From: Christensenella sp. UBA7102
GTDB lineage: Bacteria; Bacillota; Clostridia; Christensenellales; UBA1750
Reading direction: 5' to 3'
Length of the DNA: 46,002 bases
NCBI GenBank assembly: GCA_002492415.1
Contig: DKYK01000056.1
Coordinates: 36,700-82,701 of the forward strand
Shown: positions 24,270 to 32,043 of the stretch, in pieces
How positions within the stretch are numbered: position 1 is the first letter of the stretch
Layout: the number at the start of each line of letters is the position of its first letter
The notes under the pieces: model-generated
Seen by the model: only the letters and a program-made list of their open reading frames with translations
The model's database searches: none
Told to the model about the DNA's origin: nothing
Program-made: the position numbers and the translations under genes

Positions 24270-26039
24270 TCACACGGGGTCGGCGAGCAGCTCCTTGTGG
24301 GTGACGCCGCTGCCGTCGCGCTGGAACTGCAGGCGGTAGAGGTCGGCGTACAGGCCGCCCTGCTGCATCAGCTCGGCGTGGCTGCCCTGCTCGACGACAC
24401 AGCCGCCGGAGATGACGGCGATCTGGTCGGCGTTCTGGATGGTGGAGAGCCGGTGGGCGACCACCAGCGTGGTGCGGCCCTTGCACAGCTCGTCCAGCGC
24501 GCGCTGGATCATGATCTCGGTGGTGTTGTCAAGAGCCGAGGTGGCCTCGTCCAGAATGAGTATGGGCGGGTTCTTGAGGAAGACGCGGGCGATGGACAGG
24601 CGCTGCTTCTGGCCACCGGACAGCCGCACGCCGCGCTCGCCGATGACGGTGTCGTAGCCGTGCTCCATGGAGAGGATGTAGTCGTGGATATTGGCGCGCT
24701 TGGCGGCTTCGATCACCTCCTCCTCGGTGGCGTCGAGCCTGCCGTAGAGTATGTTGTCGCGGATGGAGGCGTTGAACAGGTAGATGTCCTGCTGCACGAT
24801 GCCCACGTTGCGGCGCAGCGACTCGAGGGTGATGCTGTGGATCTCCCTGCCGTCGATGAGCAGCTGGCCCGAGGTGATGTCGTAGAAGTGGGGAATCAGG
24901 TGGCACAGCGTGGTTTTGCCGCCGCCCGACGGGCCCACCAGCGCGAAGGTCTTGCCCTTTTCGATGTCCAGATTGACGTGGTGCAGCACCTCGTGCTCGC
25001 AGTCGCCGGAGTAGCCGTAGGAGACGTCGCGCAGCTGGATGTGGCCCTGCACGCGCTCGATGTCCTGCGCGCCCTCGCTGTCGCGCTCGGGCTCCTCGTC
25101 GATGATCTGCAGGAAGCGCTCAAAGCCCGTCACGCCATTTTGGTACTGCTCCATGAAGTTGATCAGGGTGTTGACGGGGTTGAGGAACAGGTTGATGGAC
25201 ACGATGAAGGCGGAGTAATCGCCAAAGTTGATGCGTCCGTTGTAGAGGAACAGGCCGCCGGCGATGAGCACGATGACGTTGAACACGTCGGTGACAAAGG
25301 CGGTGGTGGAGTGGAACTGCGCCATGGCCTGATAGGAGTCCTTGCGGGCGGCGACAAACTGCTCGTTGCCCTGCTCGAACTTCTCGGCCTCCTTTTGGGC
25401 GTTGGTGAAAGCCTTGGTCACGCGGATGCCGGAGATGGAGCTCTCCAGCGCGGCGTTGATCTGCGCGATGGACAGGCGGCTGCGCATGAAGGCGTCGCGC
25501 ATTTTATTCCGCAGGCGCAGCGCCACAAAGAGCAGCAGCGGCGCGCACAGGAAGATGATGAGCGTCAGCCACAGGTTGATGGTGGACAGGTAGACAAAGG
25601 CCGTGACGATGGTGATGGTGCAGATGATGACGTTCTCCGGCCCGTGGTGCGCAAGCTCGGAGATGTCCATCAGATCGTTGGTCATGCGGGACATGATCTT
25701 GCCCGTCTCGTGGTTGTCATAGAAGGAATAGGGCAGCTTTTCCAGGTGGTTGAACATGTCGCGCCGCATCTGCGCCTGGATGTGCACGCCCATCATGTGG
25801 CCCTGATACTGGATGAAGTAGTTCAGCCCCATCTTGACGGCGTACAGCGCCAGCACCAGCAGGCCCGCAAGGATGATGGACTGGTACATGCGGTTGGGAA
25901 TCAAGTCGTTGAGCATGGTGCGGGTGACGATGGGATAGATGATGCCGATGACCGACACCAGCAGCGAGGCCAGCATGTCCAGCGCAAAGATGAGCTTGTG
26001 CGGCTTGTAGTAGGCCATAAAGCGCCTGAGTAGTTTCAT
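24270..26039 (-). CDS. ABC exporter half-transporter (permease plus ATPase)
   Basis: The 589-residue protein has six membrane segments in residues 15-300 and a C-terminal ATPase. Walker A is GPSGGGKTT, the Q-loop is VGIVQQDIYLF, the signature is LSGGQKQRLSIARV, Walker B is ILILDEATSALD with the catalytic Glu, and the switch His is in VVAHRLSTI. This is a complete homodimer-type exporter such as the MsbA/LmrA/BmrA group, for lipids or drugs. The coupling sequence QYQGHMMGVHIQAQMRRDMF is typical. It starts four bases after the MarR gene, so the regulator probably controls it. ATG 26039 has a GGAGTGA ribosome site. Confidence 0.94.
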   Translation of the reverse strand: MKLLRRFMAYYKPHKLIFALDMLASLLVSVIGIIYPIVTRTMLNDLIPNRMYQSIILAGLLVLALYAVKMGLNYFIQYQGHMMGVHIQAQMRRDMFNHLEKLPYSFYDNHETGKIMSRMTNDLMDISELAHHGPENVIICTITIVTAFVYLSTINLWLTLIIFLCAPLLLFVALRLRNKMRDAFMRSRLSIAQINAALESSISGIRVTKAFTNAQKEAEKFEQGNEQFVAARKDSYQAMAQFHSTTAFVTDVFNVIVLIAGGLFLYNGRINFGDYSAFIVSINLFLNPVNTLINFMEQYQNGVTGFERFLQIIDEEPERDSEGAQDIERVQGHIQLRDVSYGYSGDCEHEVLHHVNLDIEKGKTFALVGPSGGGKTTLCHLIPHFYDITSGQLLIDGREIHSITLESLRRNVGIVQQDIYLFNASIRDNILYGRLDATEEEVIEAAKRANIHDYILSMEHGYDTVIGERGVRLSGGQKQRLSIARVFLKNPPILILDEATSALDNTTEIMIQRALDELCKGRTTLVVAHRLSTIQNADQIAVISGGCVVEQGSHAELMQQGGLYADLYRLQFQRDGSGVTHKELLADPV

Positions 26040-26043
26040 GGGG

Positions 26044-26523
26044 TCACTCCTTTTCGTTCTGTGTCTTTTCTATTTGTTTTACCGCGTCCTTGGGCGGTCC
26101 TTCCGGCTCCCAGTGGGCGATGAGCGTCTCCAGCAGCGAAAACAGCTGCAGCTTCTGCGCGTCGCCCAGCGGCTCGAGCAGCCAGACCGCCTGCTGCGCC
26201 TGCTCCTTTTCAAACCGGTCGGCCTGGGCGAGGCCCTCGTCGGTGAGGCGGAGCTGGTAAATGCGCCGGTCGCCCTCGGAGCGGCGCTTCTCCACCAGGC
26301 CCGCGCGCTCCACCTTGGCCAGCATCTCGCTCATGGACCCGGGCTGGACGCCCAGCTGCTCGGTCAGCTCCTTTTGCGACATGGGATTGCCGCGCAGCCG
26401 CAGCAGCAGCCGCATCTGCGAGCCGTTGGACAGATTGTATTTGTGGTACAGCAAATGCCCGCAGCGGCGCATCCGCCGCACGAGCTGCAGATCCTGCTCC
26501 AGTTCGCGTTTGTCCTTCTCCAT
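26044..26523 (-). CDS. MarR family transcriptional regulator
   Basis: The 159-residue protein has a winged helix-turn-helix of MarR type. The recognition region is PMSQKELTEQLGVQPGSMSEMLAKVERAGLVEKRR, and the wing is RRSEGDRRIYQLRLTDEGLA. Such proteins repress their own operon and release DNA on binding a ligand. ATG 26523 has GGGGAGG seven bases upstream; an in-frame upstream extension crosses the promoter and is rejected. It is the first gene of a two-gene unit with the ABC exporter and has a consensus promoter with an 8-bp palindrome at the -35. Confidence 0.92.
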   Translation of the reverse strand: MEKDKRELEQDLQLVRRMRRCGHLLYHKYNLSNGSQMRLLLRLRGNPMSQKELTEQLGVQPGSMSEMLAKVERAGLVEKRRSEGDRRIYQLRLTDEGLAQADRFEKEQAQQAVWLLEPLGDAQKLQLFSLLETLIAHWEPEGPPKDAVKQIEKTQNEKE

Positions 26524-26569
26524 CCTGTATCCTCCCCTTCGCCGGAAGCGGCTTTCCCCTGCCTTACAC

Positions 26570-26605
26570 AGTATAGCGCCGTCCCGGGTCTTTGTCAAGG
26601 TACCT
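26570..26605 (-). promoter_or_regulatory. Promoter and candidate MarR operator
   Basis: On the minus strand TTGACA (26593-26598) and TATACT (26570-26575) are exactly 17 bases apart. The perfect 8-bp palindrome AGGTACCT (26598-26605), extended imperfectly by TTA on one side, abuts the -35. It is a likely repressor site, by position. Confidence 0.75.
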
Positions 26606-26638
26606 AATCAACTATTTACAGCCAGGCGTCGCGGTAGA

Positions 26639-26760
26639 TCAGGCCACCAGCGCGCGGCCCACGCCGCATCCGCGCGCAGACTGCGCCACCGCCGTGTGGT
26701 AGATGTGCCCGCGGCGACCGTCCACAGCGCGTACAGCTCGCCATAGTCCTCCATGATCAT
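26639..26760 (-). pseudogene. GNAT acetyltransferase remnant
   Basis: On the minus strand the first frame starts MIMEDYGELYALWT, the usual beginning of a small GNAT protein. The reading frame is then broken. In another frame the text GHIYHTAVAQSARGCGVGRALV follows, which matches the acetyl-CoA site (HTAV-x-R-G-x-G-x-G-R-AL), and then stops at 26639. The two pieces are joined without the middle of the domain, so an internal deletion with a frame change has removed function. A promoter at 26823-26851 points at this remnant. Confidence 0.7.
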
Positions 26761-26822
26761 CGGACGCACGTAAAATTCCCAAAAAACACCGTCTCGATTT
26801 CAGAAAAACTGTAAACAGCACC

Positions 26823-26851
26823 AGTATAGCAGAGCCTGTGCCCCTTGACAA
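26823..26851 (-). promoter_or_regulatory. Minus-strand promoter sharing its -35 with the VanZ operon
   Basis: On the minus strand TTGTCA (26846-26851) and TATACT (26823-26828) are 17 bases apart. The -35 overlaps, on the opposite strand, the -35 of the VanZ-GntR operon (26845-26850). It would transcribe the GNAT remnant. Confidence 0.6.
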
Positions 26852-26873
26852 GCGGAAGGGCATCTGCTATGCT
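26845..26873 (+). promoter_or_regulatory. Promoter of the VanZ-GntR-ABC operon
   Basis: TTGACA (26845-26850) and TATGCT (26868-26873) are separated by exactly 17 bases. This predicts initiation near 26880, inside the operator at 26879-26899. Confidence 0.85.
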
Positions 26874-26878
26874 CTAGT

Positions 26879-26899
26879 TGTACTACTCATATTAGTACA
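26879..26899 (+). promoter_or_regulatory. GntR (YtrA-type) operator
   Basis: TGTACTA and TAGTACA form a perfect 7-bp inverted repeat with a seven-base spacer. It covers the predicted transcription start, immediately before the AGGAGG ribosome site of the VanZ-like gene. The type of half-site and the YtrA-like gene in the same operon make it the likely self-repression site. Confidence 0.8.
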
Positions 26900-26917
26900 G
26901 TTAGGAGGTCTGTCCGG

Positions 26918-27493
26918 ATGATTCAAACGCTGTGGGCAAGCGCGGCGTCGCTGCCCCTCTCGGCGCTGCTGACGCTGGCGCTGAAGCGCCGCTACCGCTG
27001 CGGCAGGTCAGCCTGCGCGGCCTATTTTGCACTGACGCTCTACCTGACCGCGATGTTTGCGGCGGTGTGGACGCTGCCGCCCGCGGGCAGGCTGCCGGGG
27101 CTGGCGGGTTTTCGGCTGGCGGACGTCTGTCGGCCGCCGGACACCGCGCGCATGCTGGGCAACCTCGTTCTGCTGGCGCCCTTTTCGCTGCTGACGACGC
27201 TGCTGATGCCGCAGCACCGGCGGCTGCTGATCCAGGCGCTGCTGGCGCTGAGCCTGAGCCTGCTCATCGAGTGCGTGCAGGTGCTGCTGCTGCGGCCGAC
27301 GAGCCTGTACGACCCGCTGCTCAACCTCTCGGGCGCGGTGCTGGGCAGCGGCGTCGCGCGGGCGCTGCGCCGGCAGTTCCCGGCGGGGTGCGCGGCCCTG
27401 GAGGTGCGGGGCTCGGAATGCCTGCTCATCAGCTGCGTGCTCAGCGCGCTGGTGCTGTGCTGCGCGGTTTCCGCCGCGGCGCTGACCCTTTAA
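26918..27493 (+). CDS. VanZ-like membrane protein
   Basis: The 191-residue protein has about five membrane segments. The VanZ core is visible as MLGNLVLLAPFSLLTTLL, then LLIECVQVLLLRPTSLYDPL and LNLSGAVLGSG, where acidic and Asn residues are conserved. VanZ family proteins are associated with low-level teicoplanin resistance and other envelope roles; their reaction is unknown. The C-terminal hydrophobic segment (LLISCVLSALVLCCAVS) is outside the core. ATG 26918 has AGGAGG nine bases upstream. It is the first gene of the GntR-controlled operon, which is not the usual position for VanZ-like genes. Confidence 0.85.
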   Translation: MIQTLWASAASLPLSALLTLALKRRYRCGRSACAAYFALTLYLTAMFAAVWTLPPAGRLPGLAGFRLADVCRPPDTARMLGNLVLLAPFSLLTTLLMPQHRRLLIQALLALSLSLLIECVQVLLLRPTSLYDPLLNLSGAVLGSGVARALRRQFPAGCAALEVRGSECLLISCVLSALVLCCAVSAAALTL

Positions 27494-27511
27494 GGGAAAG
27501 GAGTGAACTTC

Positions 27512-27901
27512 GTGTTCAGCATCGACAAATACTCCCGCGTTCCCATTTACGAGCAGATCATATCGCAGTTTGAGATGCACATCGCGCTGGGGGACCTTGC
27601 GCCCGGGCAGCAGCTGCCCTCGGTGCGCAGCCTGTCGGTGGAGCTGTCCGTCAACCCCAACACGCTGCAGAAGGCCTACGCGGAGCTGGAGCGGCGGGGG
27701 CTGTGCTACGCGGCGCCGGGCAACGGCCGGTTCATCTCGCCCGACGCGCCGGAAAAGCTGCGGCGCAGCCGCCAGGCGCTGCTGGTGGAGATCGCCAAGA
27801 CCACAACGGAGCTGGCACAGGCGGGCATCCCGCTGGGGGATGTGCTCACGGCGGTATCCAGCGCCTATGAAAGCGCGGCAACAGGAGGAGGAAGAGCATG
27901 A
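27512..27901 (+). CDS. GntR family regulator, YtrA subfamily
   Basis: The 129-residue protein has an N-terminal winged helix (PIYEQIISQFEMHIALGDLAPGQQLPSVRSLS, with VELSVNPNTLQKAYAELERRGL as the helix-turn-helix) and only a short C-terminal helical dimer part, as in the YtrA subfamily. Such proteins repress ABC transporter operons that respond to cell-wall antibiotics. GTG 27512 has AAAGGAG eight bases upstream; the GTG at 27503 is too close. The stop overlaps the ATG of the ABC ATPase gene (ATGA at 27898-27901), showing tight coupling. The likely operator is at 26879-26899. Confidence 0.92.
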   Translation: MFSIDKYSRVPIYEQIISQFEMHIALGDLAPGQQLPSVRSLSVELSVNPNTLQKAYAELERRGLCYAAPGNGRFISPDAPEKLRRSRQALLVEIAKTTTELAQAGIPLGDVLTAVSSAYESAATGGGRA

Positions 27902-28794
27902 TACAGATCAATGCCCTGACAAAAAAATTCGGAGACTTTACGGCGCTGCGCGCGCTGGACTGCACCATCCCCTCGGGCTGCGTCTACGGGCTGGTGGGCT
28001 CCAACGGCGCGGGAAAGTCCACGCTGCTGCGGCTCATCTGCGGCGTGTACAAGCCAGATGGCGGCAACGTGACGCTGGAAGGCAAAAACATATACGAAAA
28101 CCCGGCGCTCAAGAGCCGCATGGTGTTCGTGCCGGACGAGCTGTACTTTCTGCCGCAGGCCAGCATGCGGCGCATGGCGCAGGCCTACGCGGCGGTCTAC
28201 CCCGCGTTTGACTTTTCGCGCTTTGACGAATTGACCGCCCAGTTCAAGCTGGACCCCAGGGCCAACCTTGCCACCTTCTCCAAGGGCATGCGCCGCCAGG
28301 CCGCGACGATCCTTGCGCTGTCCTGCCGCACGGATTTCCTGTTTCTGGACGAGACCTTTGACGGCCTGGACCCCATCATGCGCAATCTGGTCAAAAAGAC
28401 GCTCTACGCAGACGTTGCCGAGCGCGGCGCCACCGCCGTGCTCACCTCGCACAGCCTGCGCGAACTGGAGGACACCTGCGACCAGCTGGCGCTGCTGCAC
28501 AAGGGCGGCATCGTGTTCGAGAGCGACGTGCAGAACCTCAAGACCACGCTCTTTAAGGTGCAGATCGCCTTTGCCCACGACTATGACCACACCTACTTCC
28601 GCGGCTTTGACGTGCTCAACTTCGCAAAGCAGGGCTCGGTGTCCAACCTGATCGTGCGCGGCGACCGCGACAAGGTGATCGAGACGCTGCGGCAGAAGAG
28701 CCCCATCCTGATGGAGGTGCTGCCGCTGACGCTGGAAGAGGTGTTCCTCTATGAAATGGAGTCCCTCGGCTATACCTTTGACGACATCAAATAG
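27898..28794 (+). CDS. ABC transporter ATP-binding protein (YtrB-like)
   Basis: The 298-residue ATPase has Walker A GSNGAGKST, Q-loop-region VFVPDELYF, a modified signature FSKGMRRQAATILAL in place of LSGGQ, Walker B FLFLDETFDGLDP and switch His in LTSHSLRELED. The signature change is common in this GntR-linked subgroup. About 90 residues after the ATPase core form an accessory domain. It should work with the permease encoded 10 bases downstream. Its start overlaps the regulator gene. Confidence 0.94.
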   Translation: MIQINALTKKFGDFTALRALDCTIPSGCVYGLVGSNGAGKSTLLRLICGVYKPDGGNVTLEGKNIYENPALKSRMVFVPDELYFLPQASMRRMAQAYAAVYPAFDFSRFDELTAQFKLDPRANLATFSKGMRRQAATILALSCRTDFLFLDETFDGLDPIMRNLVKKTLYADVAERGATAVLTSHSLRELEDTCDQLALLHKGGIVFESDVQNLKTTLFKVQIAFAHDYDHTYFRGFDVLNFAKQGSVSNLIVRGDRDKVIETLRQKSPILMEVLPLTLEEVFLYEMESLGYTFDDIK

Positions 28795-28804
28795 GAGGCG
28801 CGAC

Positions 28805-31030
28805 ATGAAAAACAGATCGTGCAAGCTCTTCAGCTTGGGGCTCTACCTCGAGTCGCTGCGTCAGCTGCGGCTGATGGGGCTGACCTACCTGCTGCTGTGC
28901 CTGGTCTTTTCCGCGCTGCAGCCCATTCTTTCCGGCACGTCGTGGTACGGCACGCGCGCCTTTGCGCACGCCGCGGTGCTGTTCGGCTACGACTTCATCG
29001 CGCCAGTGACGCTGGCCTTTCTCTCCTTTGGCTACCTGTCGCGGCGCAATGCGTCGGATTTCTACCATTCCCTGCCCGTGACGCGCGAGGCGGCGTTTTT
29101 CGCGCGCACGCTGGCCATGCTGACCTACGGGGCGGCGACCATCGCGCTGTCGCTGCTGCTCTCCTTCCTGCTCTACGACCTGGCGGGCGCGGTCAACTGG
29201 CTGCAGCTGCCCGGCCTGATCTCCTACCACCTGCTGTGCTTCCTGCTGGTGCTTGCCTGCACGCTGATCGGGCTGTCGCTGACGGGCACGCGGTTTGCGG
29301 CGCTGGTGGTCACGGGCGTCGTGCTGTTCCTGCCGCGCATGATCCTGGTGGTCGTCGCGATGATGGCCGAGCGCGCGGGGATCATCCTCTCCCCCGACTC
29401 CATGGGTCTGCTGCTCAACGTCAACTTCAACCTGCCCGTCTCGCTGATTGCGGCGCTGTTCACCGGCGGCATGTACCAGCTCGACCCGTCCGGCTACCTG
29501 TTCTACCTGCCCTCGCACCTGTACACGCTGGCGCTGTCGCTCGTCTACCTGGTCGCGGGCTGCGCGCTGCACCACTTCCGCCGCTCGGAGCTGGCGGGCA
29601 CGGCGGCGCCCAACCGGGTGCTGCAGCATGTGACCCGCTGCCTGATCTCGCTGCCGCTGTTCCTGATCATCGGCGCTGCCATCCGCTGCGACGCGGACGG
29701 CGATACGCTGACCATGCTGACGGTCTGCGCGCTGCTGGTGTACTTCCTCTATGAGCTGATCACCACGCGCAAGGTGCGCAACCTGCTGCCGGCGCTGGCG
29801 GTGCTGCCCATCGTGGTGGCGCTGGGTCTGGGCATCCCGTGGGTCGGCTCCCTCATCGGCCAGCGCGAGCTGAACCGCTGCCCCGACGTGCAGGACATCG
29901 AATCCGTCAGCTTTGACCCCTACCTCGCCTTTGAGGACGACGGCGACTACACCCTCTGCCGACTGAGCCGCCTGCGGCACGACGACCCGGAGCTGATCGA
30001 GCTGGCGCACGAGGCGCTGGAGCGCACCGTCGCCTACTACACCCGCTCGGACTCCGCCTCAACCCCCGTCAGCGCCCGGATGCAGGTGTGCTTCCGCCTC
30101 AAGAGCGGCCGCACGCTGACGCGCAGCCTGCGCCTGACGCCCGAGCAGCTTTCGCGCCTGAACCGGCTGCGCGCGCAGGACCCCGCGTTCCTCGAAGTCA
30201 TCGAGACGCTGCCCGAGTCGCGGCAGGTGGCGGGGCTTTCCCTGATGAACCACTGGTTTACAGAGGGTCCGCTGCCCCAGATGCAGGATCTATGGGACAC
30301 CTTCCGCGAGGAATACGCGGCGCTCCCTGTGGAACAGCGGCTGACCTTCCATTCCACGCTGGGGGCGCAGGATTTGGCGATGCCGACGCAGGCCGCTCCC
30401 ATCGCCGAATCCCGCTCGCAAGCCGCCTTTGACGCGGCGCTGGGCCAGGAGACCTTCAGCACGGGGTACAGCCTGCACGCCTCCTTTACCGAGGGCGTGC
30501 ACAGCTACTCCGGCGACTACGAACTGACCTCGCTCACGCCCCGGGCCCTGCTCAAGGCCATGCGCATCACAAACGCCGTGGACACAAGCCCGGATGCCGA
30601 CGCGTCGGATGCGATGGCCGAGGGCCTGGCCGAGCTGCGCGACTTCCTTGCGCAGGAGCGCGAGCAGGGCGGTGAGCTGTACCTGTACGGCTCGCTGTGT
30701 CTGTACGACCCCTCGGGCGCGGACAACGGCTCCGTGGAGCTGCACCGCGGCATACTGGGCGCGGGCGCTGATCCCGACACCCGGGACGATTACTACGTGC
30801 CGCGCTCCTTCCTCTCCACCTACGACGCGCTGCTCTCCATACTGCAGCGCGGCAGCACGGACATTCAGGACCTGAACAGTCCCATCGTCTACGTGGGCAA
30901 CCTGGGCTTTGACAATTACGAGCAGGGACGGGGCTACAGCGTGGGCTGCGCCTTCCTGCGCCTGACGGAGGAGGACTTTAGCCAGCTGCTCGATCTGGTG
31001 CGTTCCACAGAAGAGACGCAAATCCCGTAA
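28805..31030 (+). CDS. Large ABC transporter permease with soluble C-terminal domain
   Basis: The 741-residue protein has about eight membrane segments in residues 20-370, starting with LMGLTYLLLCLVFSALQPIL and including the coupling-like text RRNASDFYHSLPVTREAAFFAR. The remaining 370 residues are soluble, without another membrane segment, and are probably outside the cell. They contain CPDVQDIESVSFDPY and a DUF6449-like region; that family assignment is from memory and tentative. With the ATPase it should form an ABC system for envelope stress or peptide antibiotics. ATG 28805 has TAGGAGG close upstream. The operon ends at the terminator at 31047-31085. Confidence 0.83.
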   Translation: MKNRSCKLFSLGLYLESLRQLRLMGLTYLLLCLVFSALQPILSGTSWYGTRAFAHAAVLFGYDFIAPVTLAFLSFGYLSRRNASDFYHSLPVTREAAFFARTLAMLTYGAATIALSLLLSFLLYDLAGAVNWLQLPGLISYHLLCFLLVLACTLIGLSLTGTRFAALVVTGVVLFLPRMILVVVAMMAERAGIILSPDSMGLLLNVNFNLPVSLIAALFTGGMYQLDPSGYLFYLPSHLYTLALSLVYLVAGCALHHFRRSELAGTAAPNRVLQHVTRCLISLPLFLIIGAAIRCDADGDTLTMLTVCALLVYFLYELITTRKVRNLLPALAVLPIVVALGLGIPWVGSLIGQRELNRCPDVQDIESVSFDPYLAFEDDGDYTLCRLSRLRHDDPELIELAHEALERTVAYYTRSDSASTPVSARMQVCFRLKSGRTLTRSLRLTPEQLSRLNRLRAQDPAFLEVIETLPESRQVAGLSLMNHWFTEGPLPQMQDLWDTFREEYAALPVEQRLTFHSTLGAQDLAMPTQAAPIAESRSQAAFDAALGQETFSTGYSLHASFTEGVHSYSGDYELTSLTPRALLKAMRITNAVDTSPDADASDAMAEGLAELRDFLAQEREQGGELYLYGSLCLYDPSGADNGSVELHRGILGAGADPDTRDDYYVPRSFLSTYDALLSILQRGSTDIQDLNSPIVYVGNLGFDNYEQGRGYSVGCAFLRLTEEDFSQLLDLVRSTEETQIP

Positions 31031-31046
31031 CCAGGCAGGACGAGAG

Positions 31047-31085
31047 CCGCGCCCGGAGAGAAACTTTCTCCCGGGCGCGGTTTTT
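31047..31085 (+). terminator. Terminator of the VanZ-GntR-ABC operon
   Basis: CCGCGCCCGG (31047-31056) pairs with CCGGGCGCGG (31071-31080), with an inner GAGAAA/TTTCTC extension, followed by five T residues. Confidence 0.93.
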
Positions 31086-31097
31086 CTGTATCCGAAA

Positions 31098-31126
31098 TTG
31101 ATTTTTGCTCTGATTTCCGCTATACT
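31098..31126 (+). promoter_or_regulatory. Promoter of the polyferredoxin-like gene
   Basis: TTGATT (31098-31103) and TATACT (31121-31126) are 17 bases apart, 26 bases before ATG 31153. Confidence 0.7.
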
Positions 31127-31152
31127 GAGTGCAAAAAAGGGGGGGGACCACG

Positions 31153-31977
31153 ATGGTGAAGAAGCTGCTGCCGTCCGCTCTGCTGCTGGCGGCGTTCGAG
31201 GCCGTGGCGGTTGGGCTGTGGCTCGTCAAGGGCAACCTGTTTTACCTGTTCAACTTCAGCTACATCGGCATCGCGCTGGCGGTGGGCTCCGCGCTGTTCG
31301 CGCTGGGGCGCCCGCACGCCCGGCGCGTCACGCAGCTGCTGGTGGGGCTGTACATGCTGGTGTACTTAGGGCTGGTGTGCGGGGAGAACATGCAGATCGA
31401 GGGCTTTTGGTACTACCTGTTTCTGGGCACGTTTGAGGCGGCGACCATCCACTACGCGGTGGCCAAGATATTTGGGCCGCTGCTGTTCGGCCGCGGCTGG
31501 TGCGGCTACGCCTGCTGGACGGCGATGGTGCTGGACTTTCTGCCCTACAAGACGCCGCAGCGTCCGCGCAAAGCCGGCCTTTCCTGGATCCGCTACGCGG
31601 TCTTTGCCGCGTCGCTGCTGTTTGTGGCGGCGCTGTTCCTGCTGCGCGTGCCCAACCTTGCGCGCGTGATGTTCATCGCCTTTCTCGTGGGCAACGCGCT
31701 GTACTACGGCGCGGGTGTCGCGCTGGCCTTCGCCTTTCGGGACAACCGCGCCTTCTGCAAATACGTCTGCCCCATTACGGTGTTCTTAAAGCCCATGAGC
31801 AAATACGCGCTGCTGCGCGTCACCTGCGACAAGAGCAAGTGCGTCTCCTGCGGCAAGTGCGAGCGCGTCTGCCCGATGGACGTCGAAGTCACCAACAACG
31901 CCCGCTCCCGCAAAAACGGCACCGAGTGCATCCTGTGCATGGAGTGCGTCAAGGCCTGTCCGAAAAAGGCGCTGTAG
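31153..31977 (+). CDS. NapH/MauN-like membrane iron-sulfur protein
   Basis: The 274-residue protein has about five to six membrane segments (residues 5-200) and a C-terminal pair of 4Fe-4S ferredoxin motifs. The motifs are KCVSCGKCERVCP and ECILCMECVKACP. The membrane part contains GRGWCGYACW and FCKYVCP, matching the NapH/polyferredoxin family. Such proteins pass electrons between the membrane quinone pool and partner enzymes. No reductase or partner is adjacent, so its role is not known. ATG 31153 follows a G-rich ribosome site. The gene ends at the terminator at 31994-32036. Confidence 0.88.
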   Translation: MVKKLLPSALLLAAFEAVAVGLWLVKGNLFYLFNFSYIGIALAVGSALFALGRPHARRVTQLLVGLYMLVYLGLVCGENMQIEGFWYYLFLGTFEAATIHYAVAKIFGPLLFGRGWCGYACWTAMVLDFLPYKTPQRPRKAGLSWIRYAVFAASLLFVAALFLLRVPNLARVMFIAFLVGNALYYGAGVALAFAFRDNRAFCKYVCPITVFLKPMSKYALLRVTCDKSKCVSCGKCERVCPMDVEVTNNARSRKNGTECILCMECVKACPKKAL

Positions 31978-31993
31978 CCCCCTCCTCTACGCC

Positions 31994-32036
31994 AGAGAGC
32001 GCATCCGCAAACAACGGATGCGCTCTCTGTTTCTTT
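31994..32036 (+). terminator. Rho-independent terminator
   Basis: AGAGAGCGCATCCG pairs with CGGATGCGCTCTCT (31994-32007 with 32015-32028), a perfect 14-bp stem, followed by a T-rich tract. It lies between convergent genes. Confidence 0.92.
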
Positions 32037-32043
32037 ACCGGGC

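Noticed and set aside
24234..26033. A 599-codon open frame on the plus strand opposite the ABC exporter gene
   Set aside because: The minus-strand ABC exporter is certain from its motifs. The opposite frame is open because of the GC-rich codon use and has no recognisable domain.
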